This document shows positions 19,336-27,635 of a stretch of 64,000 bases of DNA, in pieces. The DNA comes from Erysipelotrichaceae bacterium 66202529 (lineage in GTDB: Bacteria; Bacillota_I; Bacilli_A; Erysipelotrichales; Erysipelotrichaceae). Location: the NCBI GenBank assembly GCA_017161075.1, contig CP046174.1:4154001-4218000 (forward strand), written 5' to 3'. The notes beneath the pieces were generated by a model. It searched no databases. It was not told where the DNA came from and worked only from the letters and a program-made list of their open reading frames with translations. Each line of letters begins with the position of its first letter. Positions within the stretch are counted from its first letter, which is position 1. The translations under genes were made by a program, and so were the position numbers.

Positions 19336-19356
19336 GGAACGCTTTGTCTTCGTTCC
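19336..19356 (-). promoter_or_regulatory. Intra-operon hairpin between EIIB and EIIC
   Basis: GGAACG and CGTTCC (19351-19356 and 19336-19341) can pair around a 9-nt loop on the - strand and are followed by CAAAATTTT. It may attenuate transcription or protect mRNA ends, setting different levels of soluble and membrane subunits. Weak U-run, so the role is uncertain. Confidence 0.35.
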
Positions 19357-19470
19357 TTTTGTTATACACACCCTCAAGTATGACCTCTCACGAAAACAGA
19401 TGTTTGAAAGCATATGCAAAGCAGCTTTCTTTCCCTCTGAATATTCTATCTGCCTTCGCTTACTGTCCTG

Positions 19471-19965
19471 TTATTTCCCTCGAACCTCTTTTAATGCTTC
19501 CTCCAGCGTGAAGGCCGGATCCTTTGGCGTTACCTGCAGGGTTATATCGACACCCTTTTCCTGCATAGCCTCCAGCATCTCCGCTTCCTGCAAGCTCAGT
19601 GATAATTCATTGGAAATCATAACCTTATTCGTACCATTTCCAAGACCGCCAATCTGCAGGGCCTTCATCGGAAAGCCAAGATCAAATGCTTTCTTAGCAT
19701 TTTCTACGGATTTAAACAGAATCAACAGCTTTTTATCCTTGAATACATCCTTCTTAAAGGCTGCCACCGCTTTTTCTATCGGTCGTATTGCGACCTTTAC
19801 TCCCGGAGGCGCTGCCATCAGAAAGACCTGAGCCAAAAATTTATCAGCCGCAAGCTTATCATCCACAATCAGAATAGAGTCTGCGGATACCTGCTTGATC
19901 CAGTTCGTTACCACCTGTCCGTGCATCAATCGAAAATCAATGCGAATCAACTTAATTTCTGACAT
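19471..19965 (-). CDS. PTS mannose/sorbose-family EIIB
   Basis: Cytoplasmic phosphotransfer subunit of 164 residues. The family signature at the N-terminus, IKLIRIDFRLMHGQVVTNWI, contains the phosphorylated histidine (about residue 14). The ATG at 19965 is preceded by GGAGGGAG; a frame starting at 19995 adds ten residues inside the EIIA gene and is less likely. It overlaps the EIIA 3' end by 14 nt. It passes phosphate from EIIA to the incoming sugar. Confidence 0.92.
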   Translation of the reverse strand: MSEIKLIRIDFRLMHGQVVTNWIKQVSADSILIVDDKLAADKFLAQVFLMAAPPGVKVAIRPIEKAVAAFKKDVFKDKKLLILFKSVENAKKAFDLGFPMKALQIGGLGNGTNKVMISNELSLSLQEAEMLEAMQEKGVDITLQVTPKDPAFTLEEALKEVRGK

Positions 19966-20389
19966 GCTCTTCTCCCTCCATTTCCTCAAATGCAATCTGA
20001 TCGGGCTGTATAATGGATGCTCTGGCCGCCGCTAGACCGGCCTCCATCAGCTCCTGAACACTGCAGGCTTCATTGCTGCGTTTCAGAATCAACTCTATCA
20101 GCATTGGCAGATTAACTCCGCAAATGACATGAAGTGAAAATTCCCGCTGCAGCATCATTCCTACGTTTGATGGCGTACCGCCATATAAATCAGCCAGTAC
20201 GAGAATTTCCCCCTTCAATGTGGCCATATAGGCCCTCACTTCCTCATAATATTCCTCAATCGACATTCCGGACAGCAGCGACACTGCACGGATATGCTCT
20301 GTTTTCCCTGCAATCAATTCTGCGCTTTTAATCAGCTCCTCTCCAAATCTTCCATGATTCAGAATCACATACGTTATCGGCTCTATCAC
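19952..20389 (-). CDS. PTS mannose/sorbose-family EIIA
   Basis: First gene of the PTS operon, a 145-residue soluble phosphocarrier accepting phosphate from HPr. VILNHGRFGEELIKSAELI near the N-terminus contains the active histidine, and LADLYGGTPSNVGMML is the second family signature. I place the start at the GTG at 20389, 5 nt after AAAGGAAGTG; the ATG at 20437 would add a non-homologous leader. Upstream lie two inverted-repeat operators and the divergent regulator. Confidence 0.88.
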   Translation of the reverse strand: MIEPITYVILNHGRFGEELIKSAELIAGKTEHIRAVSLLSGMSIEEYYEEVRAYMATLKGEILVLADLYGGTPSNVGMMLQREFSLHVICGVNLPMLIELILKRSNEACSVQELMEAGLAAARASIIQPDQIAFEEMEGEEHVRN

Positions 20390-20474
20390 AACTTCACTTC
20401 CTTTACAGATGTCCAACGGCCTTTGAACTACACTCATACTTTACCATCGCAGCAAGTCTTTATTTTCTCTTTTA

Positions 20475-20494
20475 TTGCACCAGCAATCGTGCAG
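20475..20494. promoter_or_regulatory. Operator 1 in the PTS/regulator intergenic region
   Basis: TTGCACCAGCAATCGTGCAG: arms TTGCAC and GTGCAG flank an 8-nt centre. It matches operator 2 at 16 of 20 positions, and centre-to-centre spacing is 47 nt. Likely binding site of the divergent PRD regulator (inference). Confidence 0.6.
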
Positions 20495-20521
20495 ATCGGC
20501 AGGAGTTTCACTTTTTCCATT

Positions 20522-20541
20522 CTGCACCAACACTCGTGCAA
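20522..20541. promoter_or_regulatory. Operator 2 in the PTS/regulator intergenic region
   Basis: CTGCACCAACACTCGTGCAA: second copy of the same inverted repeat, about 80 nt upstream of the regulator start and 130 nt upstream of the EIIA start. Confidence 0.6.
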
Positions 20542-20619
20542 TATATTTAAAATATTTTTGAAATGGTTTGGGTTATACTAGAAAATGAAGCATAGGGGGT
20601 ATGGATTGCAGGTGATAAA

Positions 20620-22518
20620 ATGCTGACAAAGAGACAATATTCCATATTATCTTTTTATGTGGACAACAGGGGAACATATGTTTCTTCCAATGAGCTGGCC
20701 GAGATGTTTGATATCAGCGTGCGGACAGTAAAAAACGAGCTGAAATTCGTTCGTGAATTTTGTGATGCCTATACCTCATTCACATTGGAAACACTTGCGG
20801 GTAAGGGTACCAGATTATGTGTAACAGACGAAAAGAGCTTTGATAAGGAAATGGAGCTGCTTCGTAAAAAGACGCTGAATTTATCCTGTAACACCAAGAA
20901 CCGCGTGCATTCTGTTATGAAAATGCTGATGGATGCCAGCGGATATATAACGAAATATACACTAACGGAAACCTTTTATATCAGTGAATCCACGCTGTAT
21001 CACGCATTGAATGAAATCAAGAAAATACTACAGCAGTACGATCTGCGACTCGTTCATAAAACCAATCTCGGCTACAAGATCGAAGGCCGGGAAATCGACA
21101 AGCGGATGTGTATTGCCAAGAATGAAATCAATGATGATTCTACTGATCATTTTGCCTTAACCGATGATGTATCCGATATATATAATGTCGTGGCAGATGT
21201 ATTCTTCAAATATCATTATCAGATCAATGAACAGACCATTCAAAATATTACTGCACATATCGCATTGACTCTGCGCAGGGTGAAAAAAGGGCATCTTATT
21301 GAGCAATGTATGGAACAGGATATGCCGGATTCTACAGAGTATCAGATATCAACGGAAATACTGACACGCTTTCTTACCCGCTACAGAATTAAAAGGCAGT
21401 ATATGCTCAATGAAATCAATCTGTTGACACAGACTATTCTGGGAAAGCTCGATTATTCCAGGAATGACCGCCTGCAGAAGGAGGTAAACGACTTTATCAA
21501 TGATTCCTTTCTTTATATTCGTAATAAGTTCTGCGTCAACTTTGAGCCTGCAGAAAGTCTGAAGCTGTTTCTGGCACTGCATCTGGTTCCTTTAATCTAC
21601 CGTATCAAATCCGGTACGCAATTAAACAATATGATGGCTCCGGAGATCAAGCAGTCCTTTCCACTGGCATATGATATAGCCCTGTATTTTACACTGCTGA
21701 TGAAGGAACGGTTTCATTTGAGTGTTTCAGCCGATGAAGTTTCCTTTCTGTCACTCTATTTCAATTACGGACTGGAAAATATTCATCTGGGTAATTCCGC
21801 AAAAAAAATTCTGATTATCACTTCTTTGCGCAAATCAGAGACTGTGCTTCTGCGGCACAAAATACTGACGTGGTTTCCAAACCAGATCGCGGAAATTTCC
21901 TTTATCGGCCCGGATAGTGAGGATTTTGATACAGAGGAGTATGATGCTATTTTCTCAACGGATCGAAACAGTGAACGCTATAAGGGTGGAATCACACTGA
22001 TCAGCATCTTTCCGGATGAAAAGGATTTTGAGAAAATCAATCTGGCAATCAACGGGTATACAGATACCGCTTCTATTCTGGAAAAGTTCAGTGCAGATTG
22101 TTATTTTTATGGGGATGTTAAGGATAAGGATGAAATATTGGATATCATCTGCCGCAATGCGATTGAGAAGTACAAGCTTGACGATGATTTTCTGGATGTG
22201 ATTAAGGCGAGAGAACAGATCACAAGCTCTTATTTTGGCAATGGTATTGCAGTTCCGCATCCGCTGACACCGTTTTCGGATGAGACCTTCGTTTCACTGG
22301 GGGTATTGAAAAAACCGATTGCCTGGGATAAAAACCATACGGTACGTGTTGTCATGCTGGTTTCCATAGAAAAGAACAATCCGAAAGCTTTCCAATTCTG
22401 GTATTATATGAGTACCTTTGTGCGCAATGAGGAGCTGCTGCAGAAGTTTTTCAAGAAGCCGAGCTTTCAGCATTTTACAGAAATATTAAAGACCTCACTG
22501 GAGAAGGATTTCGATTGA
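20620..22518 (+). CDS. PRD-containing PTS-type transcriptional regulator (MtlR/LicR class)
   Basis: A 632-residue regulator divergent from the mannose-family PTS operon. In order: N-terminal HTH (KRQYSILSFYVDNRGTYVSSNELAEMF, residues 4-30, with a second HTH around 95-150), two PTS regulation domains (about 170-390), an EIIB-like domain beginning KKILIITSLRKSETV that lacks the usual cysteine, and a C-terminal EIIA domain with the phosphorylatable histidine in SSYFGNGIAVPHP (about 545). Such proteins activate their PTS operon when dephosphorylated by substrate flow. The two inverted repeats upstream are its probable sites. The start is preceded by a weak AGGTG. A terminator overlaps the stop codon. 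Confidence 0.88.
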   Translation: MLTKRQYSILSFYVDNRGTYVSSNELAEMFDISVRTVKNELKFVREFCDAYTSFTLETLAGKGTRLCVTDEKSFDKEMELLRKKTLNLSCNTKNRVHSVMKMLMDASGYITKYTLTETFYISESTLYHALNEIKKILQQYDLRLVHKTNLGYKIEGREIDKRMCIAKNEINDDSTDHFALTDDVSDIYNVVADVFFKYHYQINEQTIQNITAHIALTLRRVKKGHLIEQCMEQDMPDSTEYQISTEILTRFLTRYRIKRQYMLNEINLLTQTILGKLDYSRNDRLQKEVNDFINDSFLYIRNKFCVNFEPAESLKLFLALHLVPLIYRIKSGTQLNNMMAPEIKQSFPLAYDIALYFTLLMKERFHLSVSADEVSFLSLYFNYGLENIHLGNSAKKILIITSLRKSETVLLRHKILTWFPNQIAEISFIGPDSEDFDTEEYDAIFSTDRNSERYKGGITLISIFPDEKDFEKINLAINGYTDTASILEKFSADCYFYGDVKDKDEILDIICRNAIEKYKLDDDFLDVIKAREQITSSYFGNGIAVPHPLTPFSDETFVSLGVLKKPIAWDKNHTVRVVMLVSIEKNNPKAFQFWYYMSTFVRNEELLQKFFKKPSFQHFTEILKTSLEKDFD

Positions 22519-22546
22519 ACACCTCATATTGAAATCCTTTTTTTAT
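22504..22546 (+). terminator. Terminator of the PRD regulator
   Basis: AAGGATTTC (22504-22512, just before the stop) pairs with GAAATCCTT (22531-22539), followed by seven T residues. A standard intrinsic terminator overlapping the coding end. Confidence 0.8.
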
Positions 22547-22920
22547 ACTGCTTAGAAGCTAAAACCACGATGAGGCTTATGATTTTTTGAAGATCACAAG
22601 GCTACTGTTCCTGCACTCTTTCAGGATAACCTAAGATTCAAAACGGTTGTATTCCCTTGTATTTAAAATAATTATAATTGCTGTCTCAAATGCATACAGG
22701 AGTGCTTTTCCGTAATCTCTGAGGGCATTCTGAGCTTCATTAGGTTGTTTCCCCTGAAAGAAAATACAGTCAGGAAGGATAATTGCAGTCTCACTGATTC
22801 CGTTACATATTATATGGAAGGTGATGAGCAGGCTGCCTGTACGCGTTTTTTACAACGCCTCGAACGCATTGCATCCTTGCTCGTATTCCTATTGAATTCC
22901 TTCATTTTCCTACAAAAGAA
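22547..22920. other. Gap between two convergent transcription units
   Basis: About 370 nt between the PRD regulator and the MATE gene, which converge. A TTG-started frame of 72 codons (22745-22963) exists on the + strand, but it has no good ribosome site, no recognisable family and runs through the MATE terminator. I do not call it. Confidence 0.3.
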
Positions 22921-22949
22921 AAAGCATCTGCGTTCTATGCAAATGCTTT
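22921..22949 (-). terminator. Terminator of the MATE gene
   Basis: On the - strand AAAGCATTTGC and GCAGATGCTTT pair around ATAGAAC and are followed by TTCTTTTG. Located 4 nt after the MATE stop. Confidence 0.8.
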
Positions 22950-22953
22950 TATG

Positions 22954-24306
22954 TTATTTATAATCTGCTTCCAGCTGTGCCTGCTGTTCCTTACGTTTTA
23001 GATCACGATAGAAAAATACCATCAAGCAGGGCCCCATAAGTGACCATGCAATCGGCTCTGCAAGACAGACTCCGGTATAGCCGGTAAAAGGAATCAGCGC
23101 AAATGTTGCGGCGATTTTCACTGCCATCTCAATGCAGCTGGAAATGATAGGCCCTTTTCCATTCCCCAGTCCCTGCAGAGCATTGCGATAGATAAACAAA
23201 ACGGCAAGGATGAAATAGAATACGCTGCTAATTCTTGTATAGTATGCCGCCAGGGAAATGACCTCCGTTTGTTTTGCGTTGACCAGGAAGCCAATGAAAA
23301 AATCTATACAGGTAAAGGACAGCAATATGACAATGCCTACCCACAGGAAGCTGATCCACACACTAGATTTCATTCCTGTACGGATTCTGGAAAACCGCTG
23401 AGCTCCAAGATTCTGTGAAACAAATGTCGTGTCTGCAATCGCAATACTGATCAACGGCTGCATGAACATTTCCACAACCTTACGTGCTGCGATATGAGCG
23501 GCAATCGTAACCTCACCAAGACTGTTTACAGCACTTTGTAAGATTACAGAGCCAAGGGATACGATGGAATTCATCAGTCCCATGGAAATGCCCATAGATA
23601 GCTGCTTGCGCAGAATTTCACGTTCCACATGAAAGTCCTCTTTCTTTACGATAAACATCGGATATTTCTTTCTCATGTAAAGGAAGCAGAGAATCACGCT
23701 TACCAGCTGGGCAATCACAGTCGCATACGCTGCCCCTGCGACACCCAAGTGAATGATTGCGATGAAAAAATAATCCAGAGCTACGTTTAGAATAGATGCG
23801 ATTATCAGAAAATACAGCGGTGTACGACTGTCCCCTATGGAGCGCATCATACTCGCCATCATATTATAGGCCATCGTCACAAACAGACCGATGATAATAA
23901 TAGTCAGATAGGAGTCTGCCATTGACAGGATCGAGGCCGGTGTCTGTAACAAATAAAGAAGCGGCTTTTTCAAGATAATTGCGGTTACAAATATTACTAC
24001 AACGCTAATCATACATAGCTTAATACAGCCAGCCGTCGCCTTCTTCATACCATCATCGTCTCTTGCCCCGTAATATTGTGCAATCATGATGGATACCCCC
24101 ATGGAAACACCAGTACAAAGACCAATCACCAGATTGGACAGTGAAGCACTGGCACCAATAGCTGCCAGTGAATTTACTCCGAGAATCTGTCCTACCATCA
24201 TGGTGTCCACCATCGTATAAAACTGCTGAAAGACGTTGCCGAGTAAAACAGGAATTGCGAATGCCATAATCAGCTTCGTGACATTGCCCTGTGTCATATT
24301 TTTCAT
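22954..24306 (-). CDS. MATE family multidrug/cation antiporter
   Basis: A 450-residue inner-membrane exporter with twelve predicted hydrophobic segments. The N-terminus NVTKLIMAFAIPVLLGNVFQQFYTMVDTMMVG is the classic MATE/NorM opening, and VSMGVSIMIAQYYGA follows. Such pumps exchange drugs or organic cations for Na+ or H+. The ATG at 24306 follows GAGGT. The gene stands alone, with its own terminator and no drug-responsive regulator next to it. Substrate cannot be told from sequence. Confidence 0.93.
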   Translation of the reverse strand: MKNMTQGNVTKLIMAFAIPVLLGNVFQQFYTMVDTMMVGQILGVNSLAAIGASASLSNLVIGLCTGVSMGVSIMIAQYYGARDDDGMKKATAGCIKLCMISVVVIFVTAIILKKPLLYLLQTPASILSMADSYLTIIIIGLFVTMAYNMMASMMRSIGDSRTPLYFLIIASILNVALDYFFIAIIHLGVAGAAYATVIAQLVSVILCFLYMRKKYPMFIVKKEDFHVEREILRKQLSMGISMGLMNSIVSLGSVILQSAVNSLGEVTIAAHIAARKVVEMFMQPLISIAIADTTFVSQNLGAQRFSRIRTGMKSSVWISFLWVGIVILLSFTCIDFFIGFLVNAKQTEVISLAAYYTRISSVFYFILAVLFIYRNALQGLGNGKGPIISSCIEMAVKIAATFALIPFTGYTGVCLAEPIAWSLMGPCLMVFFYRDLKRKEQQAQLEADYK

Positions 24307-24520
24307 AAATACCTCATTTCTCCACTTCACAAAAGCGCAAATTTCAATGAAAGTTATTTCAAATCATCTGTTTTAAATTATGATTTTCTTTCACACGTAT
24401 CATCTACAAGGCTTTATTCTATCATATTTTTCGCCTTAGTTATATATGAAATTCAAAAACTTACAGGCAACACGATGCACTGCTTTCATTCACAGCCTTT
24501 ACCATCAGGATATATGAAAA
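24307..24520. other. Gap upstream of the MATE gene
   Basis: AT-rich spacer that should contain the MATE promoter. No operator or RNA element recognised. Confidence 0.25.
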
Positions 24521-24560
24521 AAAGATGTAGCTGTTTGAAGTAAAGCGAATAGCTACATCC
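24521..24560 (-). terminator. Terminator after the truncated HTH gene
   Basis: On the - strand GATGTAGCT (24551-24559) pairs with AGCTACATC (24524-24532) and is followed by TTTTTTT. It belongs to the original xre-type gene. Confidence 0.8.
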
Positions 24561-24629
24561 TTATTTTCTCTCTGTTTTTGCTTGAAAATCAAAGCTGCGC
24601 TGACTTCTCTCTGATTCCACTTAACACGA

Positions 24630-25307
24630 TCAGCATTTCGGTATCGTTCGCAGCAGGATTTCTATAATCTTTGGCATGGATTCTCCGGACAGATATTTTT
24701 GAAACTGCACATAGTCCTGTGTATTAAGAAAACACGCATTTGAAGAACGCAGCCGGTATACGATATCCCCTGATGGGTTTGGACCAAGCGCTATTTCCCC
24801 ATAGGAAAGCGCACCGATGGACAGCTTAAAGCCTATCGCAACCGCACCTATACTATACACCCCAATGGATATCGCCCCGATACTGATGTATCCAATAGCC
24901 AGGCAGCCAATCGCAAAATAGGATATTGCCAGTGGCCCTGTTCCAAAGAATAGTCCCAAGGTAAGAAGACCCAAGCTAAACAGTCCTGCACTCAGCAGGC
25001 CGATCGAGATGACACCGATGGAGACATTTCCGATAGCTATGATTCCCTTCGCAACACGCCAGTACCCATCCTTTGTACGCCCTCTGCCAATATTGATATC
25101 TACCAGAGGAATGCCAAACAGCGTAGCACTGGAGCGGTATTGCTTTTCAAAACGGTAGCGGTTATGAACATATATAACCTCCTTTTCCTTTATGATTTCT
25201 TTTTCTAAAGGAATTTTATTTCCAAGCAGCTCATCCACACTCACCTGCAGACTTCTCGACAAGGTTTTCAGATTCTCCATATCGGGATTGGCAGTGCCGG
25301 TATCACA
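24630..25307 (-). pseudogene. HTH (Xre) regulator remnant with C-terminal pentapeptide-like repeats, N-terminus lost
   Basis: The frame TGTANPDMENLKTLSRSLQVSVDELLGNK is the end of an Xre-type HTH domain plus linker. The first helices are missing: upstream of TGTANPD the frame meets a TAA within a few codons, at the junction with the recombinase fragment. An internal ATG at 25280 could still start a 216-residue product. The C-terminal half has about 15 tandem five-residue units of the type (S/A)IGxx (for example ISIGAISIGVYSIGAVAIG), giving a hydrophobic repeat region that may form a solenoid or membrane-associated sheet. I regard the gene as broken by mobile-element insertion followed by deletion. 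Confidence 0.75.
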
Positions 25308-25329
25308 TAGTTAAAGATATTGGTATCAT

Positions 25330-26767
25330 TCAATCAATTTTGCCGATAAAGCGGTAGAAGATTTCTACCTCCTGTTCCCGGCTTCCGTCCTCACCTTTGA
25401 CCGCTTCATGGACAAGGATTTTTTCAATCAGCGTATTCAAAAGTTCGGCGGTCAGTTCCGTGGGATTGACATACTGTTTCATCAGCGCAATCCAGCTTTC
25501 CGCGTCTGCTACGGTCTGGCTCTCGGCAGCGATAGCGGCTTGAAGCTGTCCGATTTTTTCGTCCAGTTGCGCCTGCTCCGTCTGATATTTCCCGGACAGC
25601 ATATTGAAGTTGTACTCCGTGATACGCCCAGCCACCCAGTCCTCATACATGCGGGAAAACAGCTTGTCCACCTCGGCTTTCCGCTTCTCCGTCCGCTTCA
25701 ATTCTGCGGCCTGCCGTTTCCTTGCGGCGGCCTGTTCCTTGTCGCTGGCGTTCAGCAGACGCTTCATCAGTTCCCCCTCGCCGTTCTGCACCAGTCCAGA
25801 CCAGTATTGCAGACGGGAGAGGACATAGGCGTAAAGCACATCATAGCGGATATAGTGCATGGAGCATTGGCGTGTGCCCTGCCCGTACTTACTGCAATGG
25901 TAATGGCCGTAGGGCTTACTGTTCTGCCGGTTCTCCCCATAGGACAGCGACCAGCCGCAATCCGCACATTTTACCAATCCGGAAAAAATCTGCGTTGTAC
26001 CATCCTTGCACTTCCTGCGGCGGTTTGCTATCTGCTCCTGTACCTGCCGGAAAACCTGTTCGCTGATAATCGGCTCCTGCGTGTTCTCCACCCGCACCCA
26101 TTCACTTTGGGGCTTGCGTATCCTCCGCTTGTTCTTAAAGGAAATGTTCGTTTCCCGGTAGTGGATGGTATGACCGATATAGGTTTCGTCTTTCATAATG
26201 CTCTTGACCTGCGCTATCGTCCATGCGTAGCTTTTTTCCTCTGGCGCACCCGCATAGATGTTTGCGAAAGTCCCGTCACGCTGGAAGTTGATAAATCCCG
26301 GCGTGGGAACCTTTTCCGCAATCAGTATTCTTGTGATACTGGCCGCCCCTCTGCCATGAATGGCAAGGTCAAAAATCTTCTCCACTATCCAGCGGGTTTC
26401 CTCGTCGATTATCAGCTTGTTTTTGATTTCCGGGTGTTTTCTGTACCCGATGGGAGCATAGGCGCCGATACGCTGTCCTGTGGCAAACTTCGCTTTGAAA
26501 GCGGCCTTTACCTTGCGGCTTGTATCTTTCGCAAACCATTCATTGAACAGGTTTTTGAACGGGACAAAATCGGAAAGCCCTTTCTCTGTGTCCTCTTTCT
26601 CCGCAACGGCGATGTAGCGCACCCGTTTTTCCGGGAACAGAAATTCCAGATAGTAATCCATCATCACATGTTCCCGCCCGAAACGGGAAAGGTCTTTCGT
26701 GACAATGCAGTTTACTTTTCCGGCTTCCATATCGTCCATCATGCGCTGAAAATCCGGGCGTTCAAAT
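25330..26767 (-). pseudogene. Large serine recombinase remnant (ICE/Tn-type), N-terminus lost
   Basis: About 478 residues of a large serine recombinase of the type carried by Tn916/Tn1549-like or TndX-type elements. Visible parts are the end of the resolvase domain (FERPDFQRMMDDMEAGK, TKDLSRFGRE), the recombinase domain (GAYAPIGYRKHPE), the zinc ribbon (CADCGWSLSYG ... HYHCSKYGQGTRQC) and a long coiled coil (AARKRQAAELKRTEKRKAEVDKL). The first about 60 residues, with the catalytic serine, are missing, so it is inactive. GC content is clearly higher than in its neighbours, a sign of transfer. Its 5' edge is fused into the ROK gene and its 3' end abuts the broken xre gene. Confidence 0.9.
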
Positions 26768-27635
26768 AATGTGCCAGTGCTCCCAGCAGATTGGCATCCT
26801 GTCGGTATGTGCAGCACTCCAGACGTGGTGTTATCGTTTCAAAATCAAGCTTCTTTCGCAATTTCTCATAGGAGTTCATGATATGTTGCGTAAAATCCTT
26901 TCGTGCACTGATACCTCCGCCAAATAAAATCATCTCCGGATCCAGCATATGCTGGATATTAAAAACGCCAAAGGCAAGCTCATCATAAAAGGTCTGAATC
27001 ACTTCCCTGCATACGGAATTCCCCTGTTGTGCTTCTTCAAAAATACGTGCTCCGTTCCATATTCCGTTATCATATGCTTCCATTTTACGTACCATGCTGG
27101 ATGTGGACGCACACAGACTGAAATTTTGTACACTGCCGTCTGGCTGTTGGAGGAGCATCATTCCAAACTCTCCGCCATAACGGTGTGCTCCGTGACAGAT
27201 TCTGCGGTTTCTAACAATAGCACCGCCGACACCGGTTCCAATCACAAGAAATGCCATACCCTGAATATCTCTGGCTTTTCCAAAATACAGCTCTGACAGA
27301 GCTGCACAATTCGCATCGTTTTCTATTTCACAGGGAAGCCGCAATTCCTCCTGCATGATTTGCCTCCATGATACTCCATGTACAAAAGGTACCGCACTGC
27401 TTCCATAAATAATCCCACTCTCACAATCCACTGCACCACAGGAGCTGACAGCCACACCGCTTAGCTGTACGCCGGAAGCAATTACAGAATGGTGATAGTC
27501 CCTCATATCCGCAAGCAGAGCAGACAAATCTGTTTTCATAGGATAGGAGGCTTTACAGGAAAGCTCTCCTGCTTCATTCGCTAATCCGCATTTAAGCGAG
27601 CTTCCTCCGATATCAAAGCAAAGATAGGCTCTCAT
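26739..27635 (-). CDS. ROK family sugar kinase, C-terminus altered by recombinase junction
   Basis: A 298-residue ROK kinase. The N-terminal ATP motif YLCFDIGGSSLKCGL, the catalytic aspartate in CEIENDANCAALSELYFG and the GTGVGGAIV motif are present, as is the zinc-binding-like region CHGAHRYGGEFGMM in the middle. It probably phosphorylates glucose or a related sugar released by the GH1/GH38 enzymes of the same operon. The ATG overlaps the GH1 stop (ATGA). The natural sequence seems to run to about LLGALAHYL; the last residues (NARIFSA) are encoded by recombinase DNA, so only a few native residues are lost and function may survive. Confidence 0.85.
   Translation of the reverse strand: MRAYLCFDIGGSSLKCGLANEAGELSCKASYPMKTDLSALLADMRDYHHSVIASGVQLSGVAVSSCGAVDCESGIIYGSSAVPFVHGVSWRQIMQEELRLPCEIENDANCAALSELYFGKARDIQGMAFLVIGTGVGGAIVRNRRICHGAHRYGGEFGMMLLQQPDGSVQNFSLCASTSSMVRKMEAYDNGIWNGARIFEEAQQGNSVCREVIQTFYDELAFGVFNIQHMLDPEMILFGGGISARKDFTQHIMNSYEKLRKKLDFETITPRLECCTYRQDANLLGALAHYLNARIFSA

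Noticed and set aside
22745..22963. 72-codon frame on the + strand starting with TTG
   Set aside because: No ribosome site, no known family, and it runs through the MATE terminator and stop region.
25408..26769. Long + strand frame opposite the recombinase
   Set aside because: It is the antisense shadow of the GC-richer recombinase fragment; the - strand carries clear resolvase-family motifs.
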